A stretch of 62,500 nt of DNA from Prorocentrum cordatum. Lineage: Eukaryota; Sar; Dinophyceae; Prorocentrales; Prorocentraceae. The stretch is taken from positions 1,598,040 through 1,660,539 of the forward strand of contig CAUYUJ010015837.1 in NCBI GenBank assembly GCA_963575745.1, read 5' to 3'. Positions 42,066 to 54,378 of the stretch are shown here, piece after piece. Position 1 is the first letter of the stretch; each line of letters starts with the position of its first letter. Position numbers and translations under genes: made by a program. The notes beneath the pieces were generated by a model that was not told where the DNA came from, made no database searches, and saw nothing but the letters and a program-made list of their open reading frames with translations.

Positions 42066-43310
42066 TCGCGGTCGCGATGAAAAAAGTGTCCACGCCAGCC
42101 TAGCCAGAAAACGATGCCCAGACGAGTTGCCTTAATGCGGGCAAGTAAGAGAAAACAGTGGAACAAAGAAGGGGGCAGCCGTCAAATTGAAGATCGGGAT
42201 CAGCCTGAGCAGGCCCAGGAGTTAACCAGGAATGTCTTCGCGGACATTTTGATATGGGAGCCTCTTTGCAGCTTGCTTGGGTCCTCCTGGGGCCCTCTTG
42301 GGACCATTTCGAAAGCCTCCAGGACTCTCTTGGGGCCCCCATTGGAGGCCCTCTTCTGGCCATCTCGGGGGACATATACAAGGAGGGGGTTATGATACTA
42401 GCCCCGCCCCTCCTGAACCCGAGAACTCTCCTCTTTAAGATCCTCCTTAGGCATTATTGCAGCGCTCTTGGGGGTTCTTGAGTCCCTCTTGCCCAGCCCC
42501 CACCTGGGGTTGTCTTAGGCCCTCCTGGGATCATCTTGATGCCGCAAGCCTACTGGAATCGAAATGGCGAGAATGCTAACATCGTGTGGTTGCCTCTGGT
42601 CTTGAAAAGATGTTAGCCTCTTCGGGGCGGTCTTGGGAGGTTTTGCGAGCGCATGCAGCCGTTTTGAGGCATCTTGGGGACGTTTGGGAGGACATCTTCA
42701 GGCATCCTGGGCCGTCGTGCGCCATAGTGGAGGCTATTTCGAGCTATATCTATTGAGTCATCCCAGAGCCACTTTGGCCCAAAAGCCCCCACGGGATACC
42801 AACATTTATTAAACAAGCACTGCAGCTTGCAATGAATGTGGCTTTGGGCGAGGGGAGCCCTAACAGCGTCGCCCCCCTGGAGCCCGAACAGTCGCATCTT
42901 GGGTTGTTCTTGGGGTTCTCCTGGGCGCGCTTGGGGCCATCTTGGAGCCCTCTTGGGGCTCGGGGCCAGGTTGGAGACATCTCGAAGCCTCAAACGCTCA
43001 TCGGAGGCGAGAGTGGCAACACATGTATGTTGTTCCCTTTGGGAGGCTCCGTGGACAATCGGAGTTGGCCTGGGGGGGTCTTGGGGCCTCTTGGAGACAC
43101 CGTGGAGGTAATTCTGGGCCCATTTGAGGCCATCTTGGAGCCATCGTGGGCCATCTTGGACGTTCAAACCCTTCGCAGCCCCCTCGTCTAGACCCAGGGG
43201 GAGGGGGCAGGGGGAATGGTAAACCCCACCTCGAAGGGGAAACCGTGTGTTGGAAGAGGAAGCACTCCAAACCGCCTCAACCCAGAGGGCTGGTGCGATT
43301 TGCGCACAAT
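42066..43310 (+). repeat. G-rich composite repeat, copy B (longest)
   Basis: Starts GATGAAAAAAGTGTCCACGC, CAGCCTAGCCAGAAAACGATG and AGTGGAACAAAGAAGGGGGC; the middle is CTCTTGGGG-rich. It ends with GACCCAGGGGGAGGGGGCAG, AACCCCACCTCGAAGGGGAA, GGAAGAGGAAGCACTCC and CCCAGAGGGCTGGTGCGA. These parts match copies A and C in order. Confidence 0.8.
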
Positions 43311-44115
43311 GTGCAACTATGCCTGCGATGTGGCCCCGCCGTACTTCCAGAAACCACGCAGTTCTTGCAGATATCCCGGGTGGCTATGGGGACGCTGCGC
43401 GGCGATATTTCATCTGGTGGCCACTATCTTGGTTTCTTGGTCAATATGTTGTACCTGATTGTTTACACCCGCCTACAGTCGTTGAGCGTGCTCTTCTTTG
43501 TGGTGTGTTTCCGTTGCCCCAGAACTCTTTGAATGGCTCAGGCTGTTGCAGTTTCAGGTTGGGGTGGCGTGAGACCATCTGGCGTGAAACCGCACTCACA
43601 CATGACAGCCATACAGCAGGATGTCTAACACATTGGGCATCATGGGCTGTGAGGGTTTACCGCTTGGCGTGGGGGGGTCCAGGGCAATGCGGGTTACCTC
43701 AGCGTTTTGTTCCAAGAGTTGTAAAAAACCGATTGGCGACAGTAACATCTTACGCCTGGCATCTACGTCGTAGTGCAGCCAGGTGTATATACCGCAAAGG
43801 AAGCAACGGCGAAAGGTATCGGGCGGGCCTGAGGGAGTCCTGGCCGAGGTAGAGCACGTTGGCATCGCGGCCCATGAAATACACACGTCAGCCAGCGTGA
43901 ACCCCAAACAATGTGTTTCTAGTTTCTAGCAATATATATGATGTGTCATCTATGTGGTGCAGGATACGTTGTGCAATGTATGTTGTGCAATATGTGTGGT
44001 GACACATCTGTGGTGCACACACTCTGCTGTGCAATCGACGTGGAGCAATCTCAGTGGTGCGATCTACGTGGTGCAATTTCGGCGGTGAGGGGGCGGGGAC
44101 GGCGACAACATATCC
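43311..44115. other. Intergenic, nothing recognised
   Basis: One plus-strand frame runs to about 43852 and one minus-strand frame covers 43596-43907; neither has a recognisable motif. 43930-44090 has many GTGGTGCAATCT or GTGTGCAATRT words, a decayed short repeat. Confidence 0.4.
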
Positions 44116-44119
44116 GCTA

Positions 44120-44430
44120 GACTGGCGGTCAGGCCTGGACGACGGGCGGCGACGGGGCGGCGACGGCGAGCACGGAGCCGCCAGACCAGCACCCAGGCCC
44201 AGACGACGGGCGGTGACGAGGCGGCTACGGGGCGGCGACGGCTAGCACAGAGCCACGAGACCGACACCCAGGCCCAGACGACGGGCGGTGACGAGGCGGC
44301 TACCGGGCGGCGACGGCGAGCACAGAGCCACGAGACCGACACCCAGGTCCAGACGACCGGCGGCGACGAGGCGGGTACGGGGCGGGTACGGGGCGGCTAC
44401 GGCGAGCACGAGCCGCCAGACCGACACCCA
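44120..44430 (+). repeat. 75-bp minisatellite, about four copies
   Basis: AGACGACGGGCGGTGACGAG recurs at 44201, 44276 and 44351 (75-bp period). Units also contain GGGCGGCGACGG, AGCACAGAGCCACGAGACC and GACACCCAGG. Confidence 0.93.
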
Positions 44431-44689
44431 AGTCCCGTTCCTTAGAACAGAACTAAGATACCAGAAGTGAAAGCACTGTTAAGGGAATGAAGCGTACAAG
44501 TCTTCCGCAGCTTCCATATGATGGGCGTGGCTATGGCAGCCCTGCGTTGCTGTTGAGCACAATGACCTGAGAGTTAGGCCAGCACCAACAAGGAGCTCTT
44601 CAACGGTAGCTCTCATAGTAAAGCGCCTCCAGGGGGAAAACAGCAAGCGGACGTGCCCACCTAAGCACACCATGCTCAAGCATGGTCAG

Positions 44690-45080
44690 CCCCAGCCCCA
44701 AGCCCATGCCCAGCCCCACGCCCAGCCCCACGCCCAGCCCCACGCCCAGCCCAAAGCCCATGCCCAGCCCCACGCCCAGCCCCACGCCCAGCCCCACGCC
44801 CACGCCCAGCCAGACGCCCAGCCCCACGCCCAGCAGCACGCCCAGCCCCACGCCCAGCCCCAACCCCAAGCCCAGCCCCATGCCCAGCCCCACGCCCAGC
44901 CCCAACCCCAAGCTCAGCCCCAAGCCCAGCCCCACGCCCAGCCCCACGCCCAGCCCCAAGCCCAAGCCCAAGCCCAGCCCCAAGCCCAGTCCCACGCCTA
45001 GCCCCACGCCCAGCCCCAAGCCCATGCCCAGCCCCACGCCCAGCCCCACCCACAACACAACGCCCAGCCACAGCCCCACG
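44690..45080 (+). repeat. CCCAGCCCCACG / CCCAAG minisatellite
   Basis: Roughly 60 copies of a six-base word (CCCCAG, CCCACG, CCCAAG, CCCATG) arranged as 6- and 12-bp units. Frames read as P-S-P-T or A-Q-P-H repeats. It abuts the start of the LINE relic. Confidence 0.95.
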
Positions 45081-45116
45081 CCCCTCCAGCGCCCGACCCA
45101 GCCCATCAAAGAAGGG

Positions 45117-45616
45117 TTCGCGCCCGCGTCCGGGTGTACTGCCAGGTCCCTGGGTGCCCGCGTGGCGACGCTACGTCTTCCGCCGGCTGGGGGGACCACC
45201 AGGGCATGCGCCCGCACTTAAACGAACACGCTCCCTGGGCTCCCGCCAGTCCCACCCAGGTACCTGCAAGAAGACCGGCTGGAGCAGTGCTCGGTGTGCC
45301 AGCGGTTCTTGGCAATGCGTTTCGGCGGCATCTGCCCGCGATGCCGCCCTGCCGCGCGAGCGGCCGCGGCAGGGGCAGCCGCCGCCCCCGTCGCCGACGA
45401 CCAAGCGCCCGTCGGGCCCGCTGCTCTTCCCTCCCTTCGGGAAGCTTTTTCCAAGCGTTCCACCACGTAACGCTACGTGCCGAAGGGCGCCTGGGACCTC
45501 TGGGCGCGGTGTTTGACACAGACGGTGGCCCAGACGGTGCAGAGCAACATTGAGGCTGCGTGGACAGAGCTCGCGATGTTGCCAAAATGTGCATTGCGCC
45601 CCCCCCCCCCCACACA

Positions 45617-45677
<61 letters not shown>

Positions 45678-48380
45678 GGCGGCCAGGGCAGCAGGGCGGC
45701 CAGCGAAGCGCAGACTAAGGCGTTTTGCCAGCGCCGGTTAGACGGGGAGCGGGCCTCTTTGTAGGCCGAGACCGTAGAGGTTCGCGCCGCCAGAACTAAG
45801 GTGCGTGCAGCTCGCTGCGAGTGTTCAGTACTCCAAGAGCTGCTCGGCTCTAGGCAGCGAGCCCCCCGCGGAGGTCACCGCCGACGTGGTCACAGAGATG
45901 CGCCGGAAACACCCGCGCAGCCACCGAGATGTGGACCTCGCCAATCTCCTGGCGGTGCACGCGGCGGCGGCCCTGCAGGTGGACGGGGACGCGGTCCGAA
46001 GGGAGGTGCTGGCCTTCCCTCGGGGCTCGGCTGCTGGACCAACCGGCCTCCGACCCCAGCACTTGAAAGACGCGCTGCTCAACGCGGCACACAGGGACGA
46101 GGTCATCGACCAGCTTCGGAACCTCGTTAACCTTTGCGCCGGGGGGGCGGGCCCCGCCAAGAGTGTCCGAGTACTTCGCGGGCGCCTCCCTGGTGGCTCT
46201 GCCGAAGAAGGGCGGGGGCCTGCGCCCAGTGGCTGTTGGGGAAGTGGCGCGGCGCCTCGTCGGCAAGCGCCTCTGCCACGAGGTGGCCGACGCCGCGCGC
46301 GACCGATTGGCCCCTCTCCAGATCGGCGCCGCGGCCCCGGATGGCACAGAGGCGGCAGTGCACGAGGCGCGCTAGCGGTGGACCCATCATTTTGGAGGCC
46401 GGAGGAAGGTGTTCGTGAAATTGGATCTGTCAAATGCTTTGAACACCCTGGACCGGCAGGCCCTGCTCTGCACCGTCCATGAAGAGTTCCTTGTTTTGGC
46501 GCCTTGGGCCGACTGGTGCTACTCCCGCCCGTCACGTCTCCTCCTTGGTAAGCGGAGAGTTCGCTCCGAGAAAGAGGTGCAGCAGGGGGGGGCCCTGGGG
46601 CTCGCGTTGTTTTCTCTTGCCCTCCAGCGGCCGCCGAGGCCGCCCTCCGCTCGCCGCTCCACGGCGCCGACGGCACCATCGATTTGAGCTTCTTCTTCTT
46701 GGACGATGGCTGCCTCGCGGACGACGCGCCGGCCGTCGCGCGCCTGCTTCGCTCGCCGGTGGCCAACTTCGCCGCGGTAGGCCTCTCGCTGAGCACTGGC
46801 CCGGGCGAGTGCGAGGTGCCCCCCGCGGGCGGAGACGCCTCCGACGTTTCTCTCGACGGCTTCCCCCTGGGCTTGCGCCTCTACACCGACCGCAGCTTCG
46901 AGTGGCTGGGCGCGCCATGGGGGACGCGATCTTCCGCGCGGAGCACATCGAGACACGGGTCGCGGACGCCTCCGCGCTGGTGGAGGCTTCGGGGGCGTTC
47001 GAAAACGCGCAAGTCCCGCTGCACCTCCGGCGGCAGTGTGCGTCCTTCTGCAGGCTGAGTTACTCGGCGCGGATGGTTCCGCCCGCCGTGCACACCGCCC
47101 CCCTGCTGGCCATGGACGACGCTGTCCGGGCCTGCCTAGAGCAACTGAGCGGCTGCTCACCCTCTGACGCCCCCTGGCGGCAGGCTCAGCTCAAGCTCAG
47201 CAAGGGAGGGCTCGGCCTGCGCTCTGCCGCAGAGCACGCAGCCGCCGCTCACGTCGCCTCCCGAGCGAAAAGCACGGCACTCTGTCGGCAGCTCTACCCT
47301 GGTTTTTTTTACAATGCCGACCGCGACGCGGGTTATCTGGCGGCTTCGGCGCAGGCCCACAACGCAGTCCCGCGGGGCGCCGACAGGGTGGAGGTGGAGT
47401 TTGACCCCTCGAGGCACGGCAACCAGAAGGCACTCTCCGACGCCGTGGACGACGCCGAGCTCGACGTGCTTGTGGAGGGCGCAACACTGGCCGGCAAGGT
47501 GCACCTTTCCCTGTTGCAGCTGCCGCGTGGCTCCTCGCGCCGCCCTGCGAGGCTACTGGCGCCGCCTTCCGCGCAGCCTCATGCAGGTCGGGTTGCAGAG
47601 GCGCCTGCGGGTCCAGCTCCTGCAGGAGGACTGTTTTTTTTGCCCAGCCTGCGGCGTGGTGATGGACGTCTTCAGCGACCGCGCCCTGGTCTGCGCCTGC
47701 CGCGGCGACAGGACCAAACGCCACAACGCCCTGCGCAACCAGGCCTGCTTCGACGCCCTGGCTGCTGGCCACGCCAGGGCGGAGTGGGAGCGCCCGGGGC
47801 TGCTGCCCCCGCGCCCCGACGGGGAGGCCACCCCCGGGGACGAGCAGGGCGGGCCCCAGGTGGGCGACAACGGCCGCCGCCCCGCCGACGTCCACTTGCC
47901 ACGGTGGCGCAACGGCACGGCGGCCGCCCGGGACTTTGCCGCCGCGCCCGGCTTGCGCGCCGATCTCCTCGCCGCGCCGGCCGCTTCATCGAGCGCGCCG
48001 ACGGACAGGCACGAGGAGTTCGAAAGGTTGCACTTGAACACCGCTCGGCTGCGCGCAAAGCAGGGCCTCGCCTTCCCCCCCATGGCGGTGGAAGCCCACG
48101 GCGGCGGGCGGGGCCGCGAGGCGCGCAGGGCCTTCGGGCCCCCGGCCAAGCGGGCGGCTGACGCCACGGGGGAAGACGCCGCACTTGTAGCAGACCGACA
48201 CGCCCAGCGACCCTCCATCTCCTTGCACAGGGAGAGCGCGCGGGCGGTGTTGCGGCGCCTCCAGATCCAGTCTCGAGGGGCGGGGGTGGTTGCGGCCCGC
48301 TTGGCCGCTGCCGCAGCTGCTTCCACGGCTGACGCCGTGCGAGCCGCCACGTTGGCGCAGCCTAGCGCCTTCCGCCCTCC
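45117..48380 (+). pseudogene. LINE with zinc fingers, reverse transcriptase and endonuclease-like tail; multiply frameshifted
   Basis: The pieces lie in order across frames. 45130-45225: VYCQVPGCP then MRPHLNEH, a C2H2-type finger. 45265-45340: CSVCQRFLAMRFGGICPRCR, a CX2C-X11-CX2C motif. 45478-45600: WTELAMLPKCAL, cut by a CA microsatellite. 45990-46130: RT fingers VRREVLAFPRGSAAGPTGLR. 46163-46375: SLVALPKKGGGLRPVAVGEV. 46409-46687: VKLDLSNALNTLDRQALL, then VQQGGALG. 46684-47058: FFFLDDG with both catalytic aspartates kept. 46915-47560: thumb (QLKLSKGGLGLRSAAEHAAA). From 47560: CPACGVVMDVFSDRALVCAC, RHNALRN and RRPADVHLPRW, resembling a zinc-knuckle plus PD-(D/E)XK restriction-like endonuclease. 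At least four frameshifts and a TAG at 46373 make it dead. Site-specific R2/NeSL-type LINEs share this layout; assignment to a named clade needs a tree. Confidence 0.82.
45608..45675. repeat. (CA)n microsatellite inside the LINE
   Basis: About 30 CA dinucleotides after a C10 run. It falls within the LINE N-terminal region right after MLPKCAL. Confidence 0.97.
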
Positions 48381-49435
48381 CCCCCCCCACTCTGGCTGCG
48401 CAGCGCGGGCGCCCCCCCCCCTCCCCCGCGCCCCTCCGCGGGTGGCGTGTTGGCGCCTCCCCACACTGCCGGCCGCCCCTTCCTCGGCGTGGCGGTGGGC
48501 GATGCCGCAGAGGCCCCCTCCCCACCAAGCCGCAGCGCGCTGGGTAAGGTCAGGCACCACACGCCCTTCCTGACGCCCTTCCCGACGCCCACAACGATCC
48601 CCACGACAACGACGACCCCTCCGCATGACGACCCCTCCGCATCGCGACCCCCCGACGCCCCCGAAACGACCCCGATGGCCCTTCCCAACGACCGCGCCCA
48701 CCATCTGACCACGACCGCTTCCTGTTGCAGCCGTGGGGTCCGTAGTTTCGTCGCGGGCGGCCCTTCCCCCCTGGCCCCTGGCCCGGCCCTTTTGCTGCCC
48801 CTCCTTCTCCTCCTCGTCCTCTTCCCCCCCTCCCTGCTTGCTGTCCCGTCTCCGCCCCTGCCCGCCTTCCTGCCTGCCTCGTCCCGCCGGCCCTGGCCTC
48901 CCGCCTGCTCGTTCGTCCTCGGTTGCCTGTCTCTTCGTTCCTCCCTCTCTCTGCGTTCCGTCAGAACTTGGGGCAGGTGCTAGAGTGAGCCCCCCGCGCT
49001 TCGGAGAAGAACGACGGGAGGTGTTCCATGGTTTACGACGTTAGTTGTTTGATTCCGCCGCCGATTATTTGCCATTTGGGAATATGGTATCTCGCGTGGC
49101 ACCTTGTGCATGGCCCTCGTTTGAATACAGGCTGGCCGTTGCGCTTTGTACAAGCACTCTTTTGGAGAGAGCGAACGAACGAGCGTATCCCTACACTTTC
49201 CCTTGTCCGAGCCACCCCCCCATCATCCCCTTTCCCTTCACCTTCCCCCTTTGCCTTCACCTTCCCCCTTTGCCTTCACCTTCCCCCTTTGCCTTCACAT
49301 CTGGCCTCTCCTTTTTTCGCCCTCCCGACCTTCTTTCTCCTCCTGTCCTTTCCGCTTTCCCCTGCCCCATCACAATGTTGCTCTCGCCCTTTCCGCCTTG
49401 GGCGTGGGGGGAAGGGAGGAAGAGGCAGACGCCGA
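48381..49435. other. Pyrimidine-rich intergenic region
   Basis: C-rich DNA follows the LINE. CCTTCACCTTCCCCCTTTG is repeated three times at 49238-49290. No gene seen. Confidence 0.5.
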
Positions 49436-49975
49436 GAAAGACAACGAGGATTAGGAGGAGGAGAAGGAAGCGGAGGACGAGGAGGACGAGGAGGAGGGAG
49501 GGAGGGAGGGAGGGAGGGAGGAGGAGATGATGACAAGCAGCAGGAGGAGCAAGAGGATAATGAGGGGGCGCCGAGGGGGGCGGACGAGGGGGAGGAAGAG
49601 GGGGAGGGGAAGGAAAGGAGTAGAAGTAATAGGATAAGGGGACATGGCGCAGGGACAGGAGGAGGAGGAGGAGGAGGAGGAGGAGGAGGAGGAGAAGCAG
49701 GAAGAGGAGGAGGAGGAGAAGGAGGAGGAGGGAGGGAGGAGGGAGGGAGGGGGGGGAGGGGAGGGAGGGAGGAAGGGAGGGCGGCAGGGAGGCACGGAGG
49801 CAGGGAGGGAGGCAGAAAGGAAGGAAGGAAGGACGGACGGACGGACGGACGGACGGAAGGAAAGGGGGAAGGAAGGAAGGAAGGAAGGAAGGAAGGAGGA
49901 AGAGGAGGAGGAGCGCCGAGGACGAGGAAAAGGAGGAGGAAGGAAAGAGGAGGAGAAGGAGGGGGAGACCAGGGG
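49436..49975. repeat. Long GGA/GAG/GGAA purine tract
   Basis: Over 500 bp of almost pure purine: GGAG arrays (49496-49522, 49728-49800), GGAC (49830-49852) and GGAA (49855-49900), plus GAG triplets. A strong candidate for triplex (H-DNA) formation. Confidence 0.93.
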
Positions 49976-50091
49976 GTGCTCACGACAAAGGTGCCCGTAG
50001 CTGGCGTTTTGCCGCTCCCCGCCGGCCGGGCCTCAGGACGAGCGCGGGCCACGCTTCCAGGAGGGCCTCTCCGAGCCCTTCAAGGCGCGCG

Positions 50092-50392
50092 AGGAGGAGG
50101 AGGAGGAGGAGGAGGAGGAGGAGGAGGAGGAGGAGGAGGAGCAGCAGGAGCAGGAGGAGGAGGAGGAGGAGGAGGAGGAGGAGGAGAAGGAGGAGGAGGA
50201 GTAGGAGGAGGAAAAAAAAAGAGGAGGAAGAAACAGAAGAGGAGGAGGAGGAAGAAGAAGAGAAGGAGAAGGAGAAGGAAGAGGAGGAGGAGCAGCAGCA
50301 GCAGCAGCAGTAGCAGAAGGAGGACGGGGGAGAGGAGGAGGAGGAGGAGGAGGACGAGGAGGAGGACGAGGAGGAGGACGAAGAGGTTAGGC
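50092..50392. repeat. (GAG)n purine tract
   Basis: GAG/GGA triplets, with an AGC run at 50290-50312 and GACGAGGAG units at the end. GCTAGGCTGTGCTAGGCCAG-type 10-bp words follow at 50390-50430. Confidence 0.93.
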
Positions 50393-51117
50393 TAGGCTGT
50401 GCTAGGCCAGGCTAGGTCAGGTTAGGTCAGCCCCGAGGGGAAGAGACTCGCAAGTCTGAGACCAGTGCGGGGTGGCACCTCTCAGAGGGGATGTTGTCAC
50501 CCTGGTGGGGACGAAGAGCCCGCCAGGGCGAGGACAGGGTGCTACCCCTAAGCGACATTAGAAGTCCACGGCCTGAGCCTCTCGGGCCCAACCTCTCTCT
50601 CTCTCTTTATCTCTCGCTCTCTCTCTCTTTCTCTCGATGCGCTGCCATCCTCTGCTCGCACAGGGGAGCAACGCTCTCACTGGAGAAGGCCGAGGAAATC
50701 GCAGTACGGATCAGGATCTGACTCTTGGTCTTGGGTACAGCAGCCACCCTGCTGGCACAATCAGTTGAGTCAATGAACAGCCTGACTCTGTTGTTGGGCC
50801 CCAGTCCGCTGCGATACGTTCAGATCACGTCGATACCTTTTCCGAGACGGGGGAAGGCATGCGGGAGAAAGATTTTTAGCGCAACGTTGGGCCCAGCAAC
50901 CATCGAACCCACGAAAATTGCAAACGGGTCCGTTTGGACGCAGGGGGTTCGGGAGATCTGGGGTGGACCTCATCAGACGCAAACCTAACAAGAAGGTGGC
51001 CCTGGGGCCGGCTGACGATACCTGCCACTAAACTTGACGGGGGGGGCAGAACATCCCGGAGCCTCTTGGCGGTCGCCGCCATGGGCGATCATCAAACAAG
51101 GCGAACACTGCAAGGAG
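50393..51117. other. Intergenic, nothing recognised
   Basis: Includes a CT-rich stretch (50592-50636). No gene or repeat family is recognised. Confidence 0.4.
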
Positions 51118-51300
51118 GAAGAGGAGAAGGAGGAGGAGGAGGAGAACAAACGTAACAGGCTCGCACCTAATGTTGGCCTAACGTAAAAAGGAGGAGGAGG
51201 AGGACGAGGAGGAGGAGGAGGAGGAGGAGGAGGAGGAGGAGGAGAGGAGGAGGAGGAGGAGGAGGAGGAGGAGGAGGAGGAGGAGGAGGAGGGGGAGGAC
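51118..51300. repeat. (GAG)n purine tract
   Basis: GAG triplets at 51118-51148 and 51189-51300, with a short mixed spacer. Confidence 0.93.
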
Positions 51301-53684
51301 CAGAGTAAACCCAAGATGTAGTACGACGCTGCAGTACACCCTCCCGTCCCAAGTTCCCTCTTCACGCATCCCTGCAAGCCTTGGCTTCACTACATGACCA
51401 GCACCATACAGGTCGCACATGCGGACTTGGATGTGTCAGTCGACTAAACGAGTGGCGCCCGGGCGCCTCTTCCCGGCCCCGCGCGCGGCCGCCCTTTGGA
51501 GCGTGTTGGGAGTTGCGTGACTGCCTGCTGCCTGGGCATATCGTTGGGCCGTCTGGGCGAGGAAGAGCGCGAGGAGGATCAGCATGTGACGGGGGCGCCT
51601 GGGCTGAGATCTAGAGGGGCGCCCTCTGGGCAAATGGAAGGGGCAGCGCTTACCCCTTTCCCTCGCATTCCAAGCCCCCCCGTGGAGCACAACTCGCCCG
51701 ATGAGGTCCCTACCTCTTGTCCGAGGAGCGGGCTGGCCGCGGGGGCCCGTGGAGGGCGGGAGGGGCACCCGCAAGCATTAGGGCGCACCTCATCCACCCA
51801 ACGGGCCCCCCAAAAAACCCGCCACTCGCGCAGCGGCCGCCGCCCTGCGCCCGCATCGCGTCCATGAGGTCCTGCACCCGCAGCGCCTCGTCTGCAGCGA
51901 GCTCCTGCCTGGCGAGCTTTCGATTCGCATTGCAGCTGACGCATCGTCGAGTCGAGCAGGGATGGTCCCGCTCCGCACTCCTCCTCCCCCACCTCCTCCT
52001 GTAAAGAAAAACATACTCGCCAGCACTTGGACCGAGAGATGCTGACGCCGTGCCCGATCAGGCCCGCCATCGCCGCTCTCTGTGCTCGCTCTCTTTCCGC
52101 ACGGAGGGGAATTGCAGCCACCATTGGGGGATCACGCCCGACTTCGGTTTCGGAAGCGGCTCAATGTTCCGAAGAGCCGTCCACGGATAGTCCGTTGGCA
52201 TACCTCGTGCATCTACGCGCAATTGGGGCCCAAAGGGTTTTGTTCCCTGTTCAAGGCCCCCTTATGTTGAATTCTACCGTAGCTCTGGCCGCACAAGGAG
52301 CGTCCGTAGCATCTTGAGAGATCGACCTCGGGCTCGCCAGATGTTCTCCGAGGGCTAATGGTCCCCGCTGGAAAAATCCGTCTTCGGTACAGGTGGCTCA
52401 GCATTCGTCACGGAGTGCCACTGTCAGACGCTTGTTCCAAACTTGGCACGACGTCAAGCGTAAGGAGTACTGCGAGGACAAGGGAGTTGCTCTGTATTTT
52501 CTGGGTGCTCTCTTGCCCCGCGTGTGGATAGGCCTAACCGCGCACGCTGCCAAGTGGTCTGGGCGGCAACGGACGCTGAGCTCGAGAGAGCGTCGCGCCC
52601 CGTGGCCGTTTTTCGCCCGAAACGACTGCTGCACGGCATCGGGGCGTGGTAGCGTGCCTGCGTCTGCGAGGGGCGGCTCTGGCCAGGCTCCGTTCCGACC
52701 GGGTCGCGGGGCCCGCGCCCGCCATGGCGGTGGAGCGCCTCGCGGCGATGGGGCAGGCGACGGCGCGGCCCCCGGCAGGGACGGAGGCGAGGGGCGGGGG
52801 CGAGAGAGGAGGCAGCGGCTCCAGCAGGGGCGCGGGCGGGGAGGGCGAGGCAGCGAGGCAGGGAGGCAGGACGACTGGAGAGGGAGCAGCGGCACCGAGC
52901 GGGGCGCGGTGAGGTGGAGGAGGGGGAGGGGAGGGGAGCGGAGAGCGGGGCAAGGGAAGCGACTGGAGGAGAGGGGTGGGGAGAGGAGGCCAGGGGAGGC
53001 GGCAAGGGGGGGGGGGAAGCGAGCAGCGGGGGGAGGGCCCAACGCGGTGCGCTGGCCGCCCCGTGTGGTGAGTCGGTGGGGGATCCGTGGTGGCCGCACG
53101 GCCCCAAGACCTGGGCTGCTCTCCGGGGATCTCTCGTGCGACCAGGGCCTCCGAGGTCACAACACCGTGCGATGGCTGACCGTGCGGTGAGGTCTTTGGG
53201 GATTCCGACGTCGCCGAACGGTCTGTCACCACACCGTCTCGGGAGCTCCAACAGAAGGGAATGGTCGTTCCCTTGCCTCACGCCTCCCCTCCCCGCTCTG
53301 CACTGGCGCATGAGCAGAGGAATGGCTGTCCATGAAAACGGGTGAGGGGGGAACCGTTTGGGAGGTGCGGCAGACATCTCCGGGATGGGAGCGGAGGGGA
53401 GGGGCGGAGGGGAGTGGAGGGAACGGAGACGGAGGGAGGGAGATGGAGGGGGGGAGGCAGGGATGGAAGGGAGGGGTCGAGCGGAGGGAGGCAGGGGCGG
53501 AGGTGCGGGAGGCAGCATCCCGCGAGCAGGGCAGGACGGCGGGAAGGCCGAGAGGCGCCGTGCGGCCTCGAGGCGCACTGCATCGCCAAGCAAGGCCGCA
53601 GCGGGGCCTTGGCGCGGCATCCCCGTGCGGCGTGGGGGCGCGGAGGTGGCCGCGCGTCTTGCGGGCCGCGGGGCGCGAAGGGAG
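51301..53684. other. GC-rich region without a confident gene
   Basis: Minus-strand frames at 51580-52020 include a helical-looking piece (LARQELAADEALRVQDLMDA, about 51930-51870) and a GAAAAACATACTCGCCAGC stretch at 52004-52024 that resembles the start of the composite repeats. 52640-53560 is GC-rich with G-rich purine stretches. No family is recognised, and a split gene cannot be excluded. Confidence 0.4.
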
Positions 53685-53868
53685 GAGGAGGAGGAGGAGG
53701 AGGAGGAGGAGGAGGAGGAGGAGGAGGAGGAGGAGGAGGAGGAGGGGGGAGGGGGACAAGAAGGTGGAGGAGGAGGAGGAGGAGGAGGAGGAGGAGGAGG
53801 AGGAGGAGGATGGGGGAGGGGGACAAGAAGGTGGAGGAGGAGGAGGAGGAGGAGGAGGAGGAACGGAG
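53685..53868. repeat. (GAG)n purine tract with tandem duplication
   Basis: GAG triplets. The phrase GGGGGAGGGGGACAAGAAGG, then TGGAGGAGGAGG, occurs twice (53744 and 53812), so the tract carries an internal duplication of about 68 bp. Confidence 0.93.
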
Positions 53869-54280
53869 AAGGTTTGGGCGGCCCGGATGCGGTGCCTGAA
53901 GCCTGGCGCCGTGCCCCAGCAGATCCCTGCGCGGCGGCATGGCCAGACTAGCTAGGATGCTGCTGCTCTCGGGGAACGAGCAGTGGCACAAACGTGCTCG
54001 AACCTGGAGCTCCGCGCGGATTTCTCGTGTCCCGAGGTGCCGAAGCCTTGGGCCGTTCGCATCCTGGGGCCAGGTCGAAGCAAGCAACGAGCTCCGCGGG
54101 CTCCATCCCTGAGATCCGACGTTGCGCGAAAAGAAGACGGCATCGCGAAACAACTCGACCAGAGCCCTGTAGACCCCATCTTTCTGCTGCAGGTTTCGAG
54201 CTGGCTTGATCCGTGAGGGCCTCGGGGCCCGAAACCCAGACCCCCGACGTCATGATGTGTTCACGAAAGTCGACCCTCAG

Positions 54281-54378
54281 AGGTCTGGAGCCATTCCCCG
54301 TGACCGGTTCTGCATCCTGAGTCGTTTTTTGACCGTCCCGAGGCCCGGTAGGGGACCCCCGAGGCCGAAGATTGCGAA
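54281..54378 (-). repeat. CGGCYTCTGG dispersed family, inverted copy
   Basis: Opposite-strand match to 55188-55291 over about 100 bp: AGGTCTGGA, CCTGAGTCGTTTTTTGACCG, TCCCGAGGCCCGG and GAGGCCGAA. The two copies face each other across about 1 kb. Confidence 0.85.

Noticed and set aside
44600-45221. 200-codon frames rich in PSPTPSP or GLGLGVGLG
   Set aside because: They are translations of a 6/12-bp minisatellite.
49028-50395. 455-codon frame, lysine/glutamate/glycine-rich
   Set aside because: It is almost entirely the purine tracts at 49.4-50.4 kb; no globular segment.
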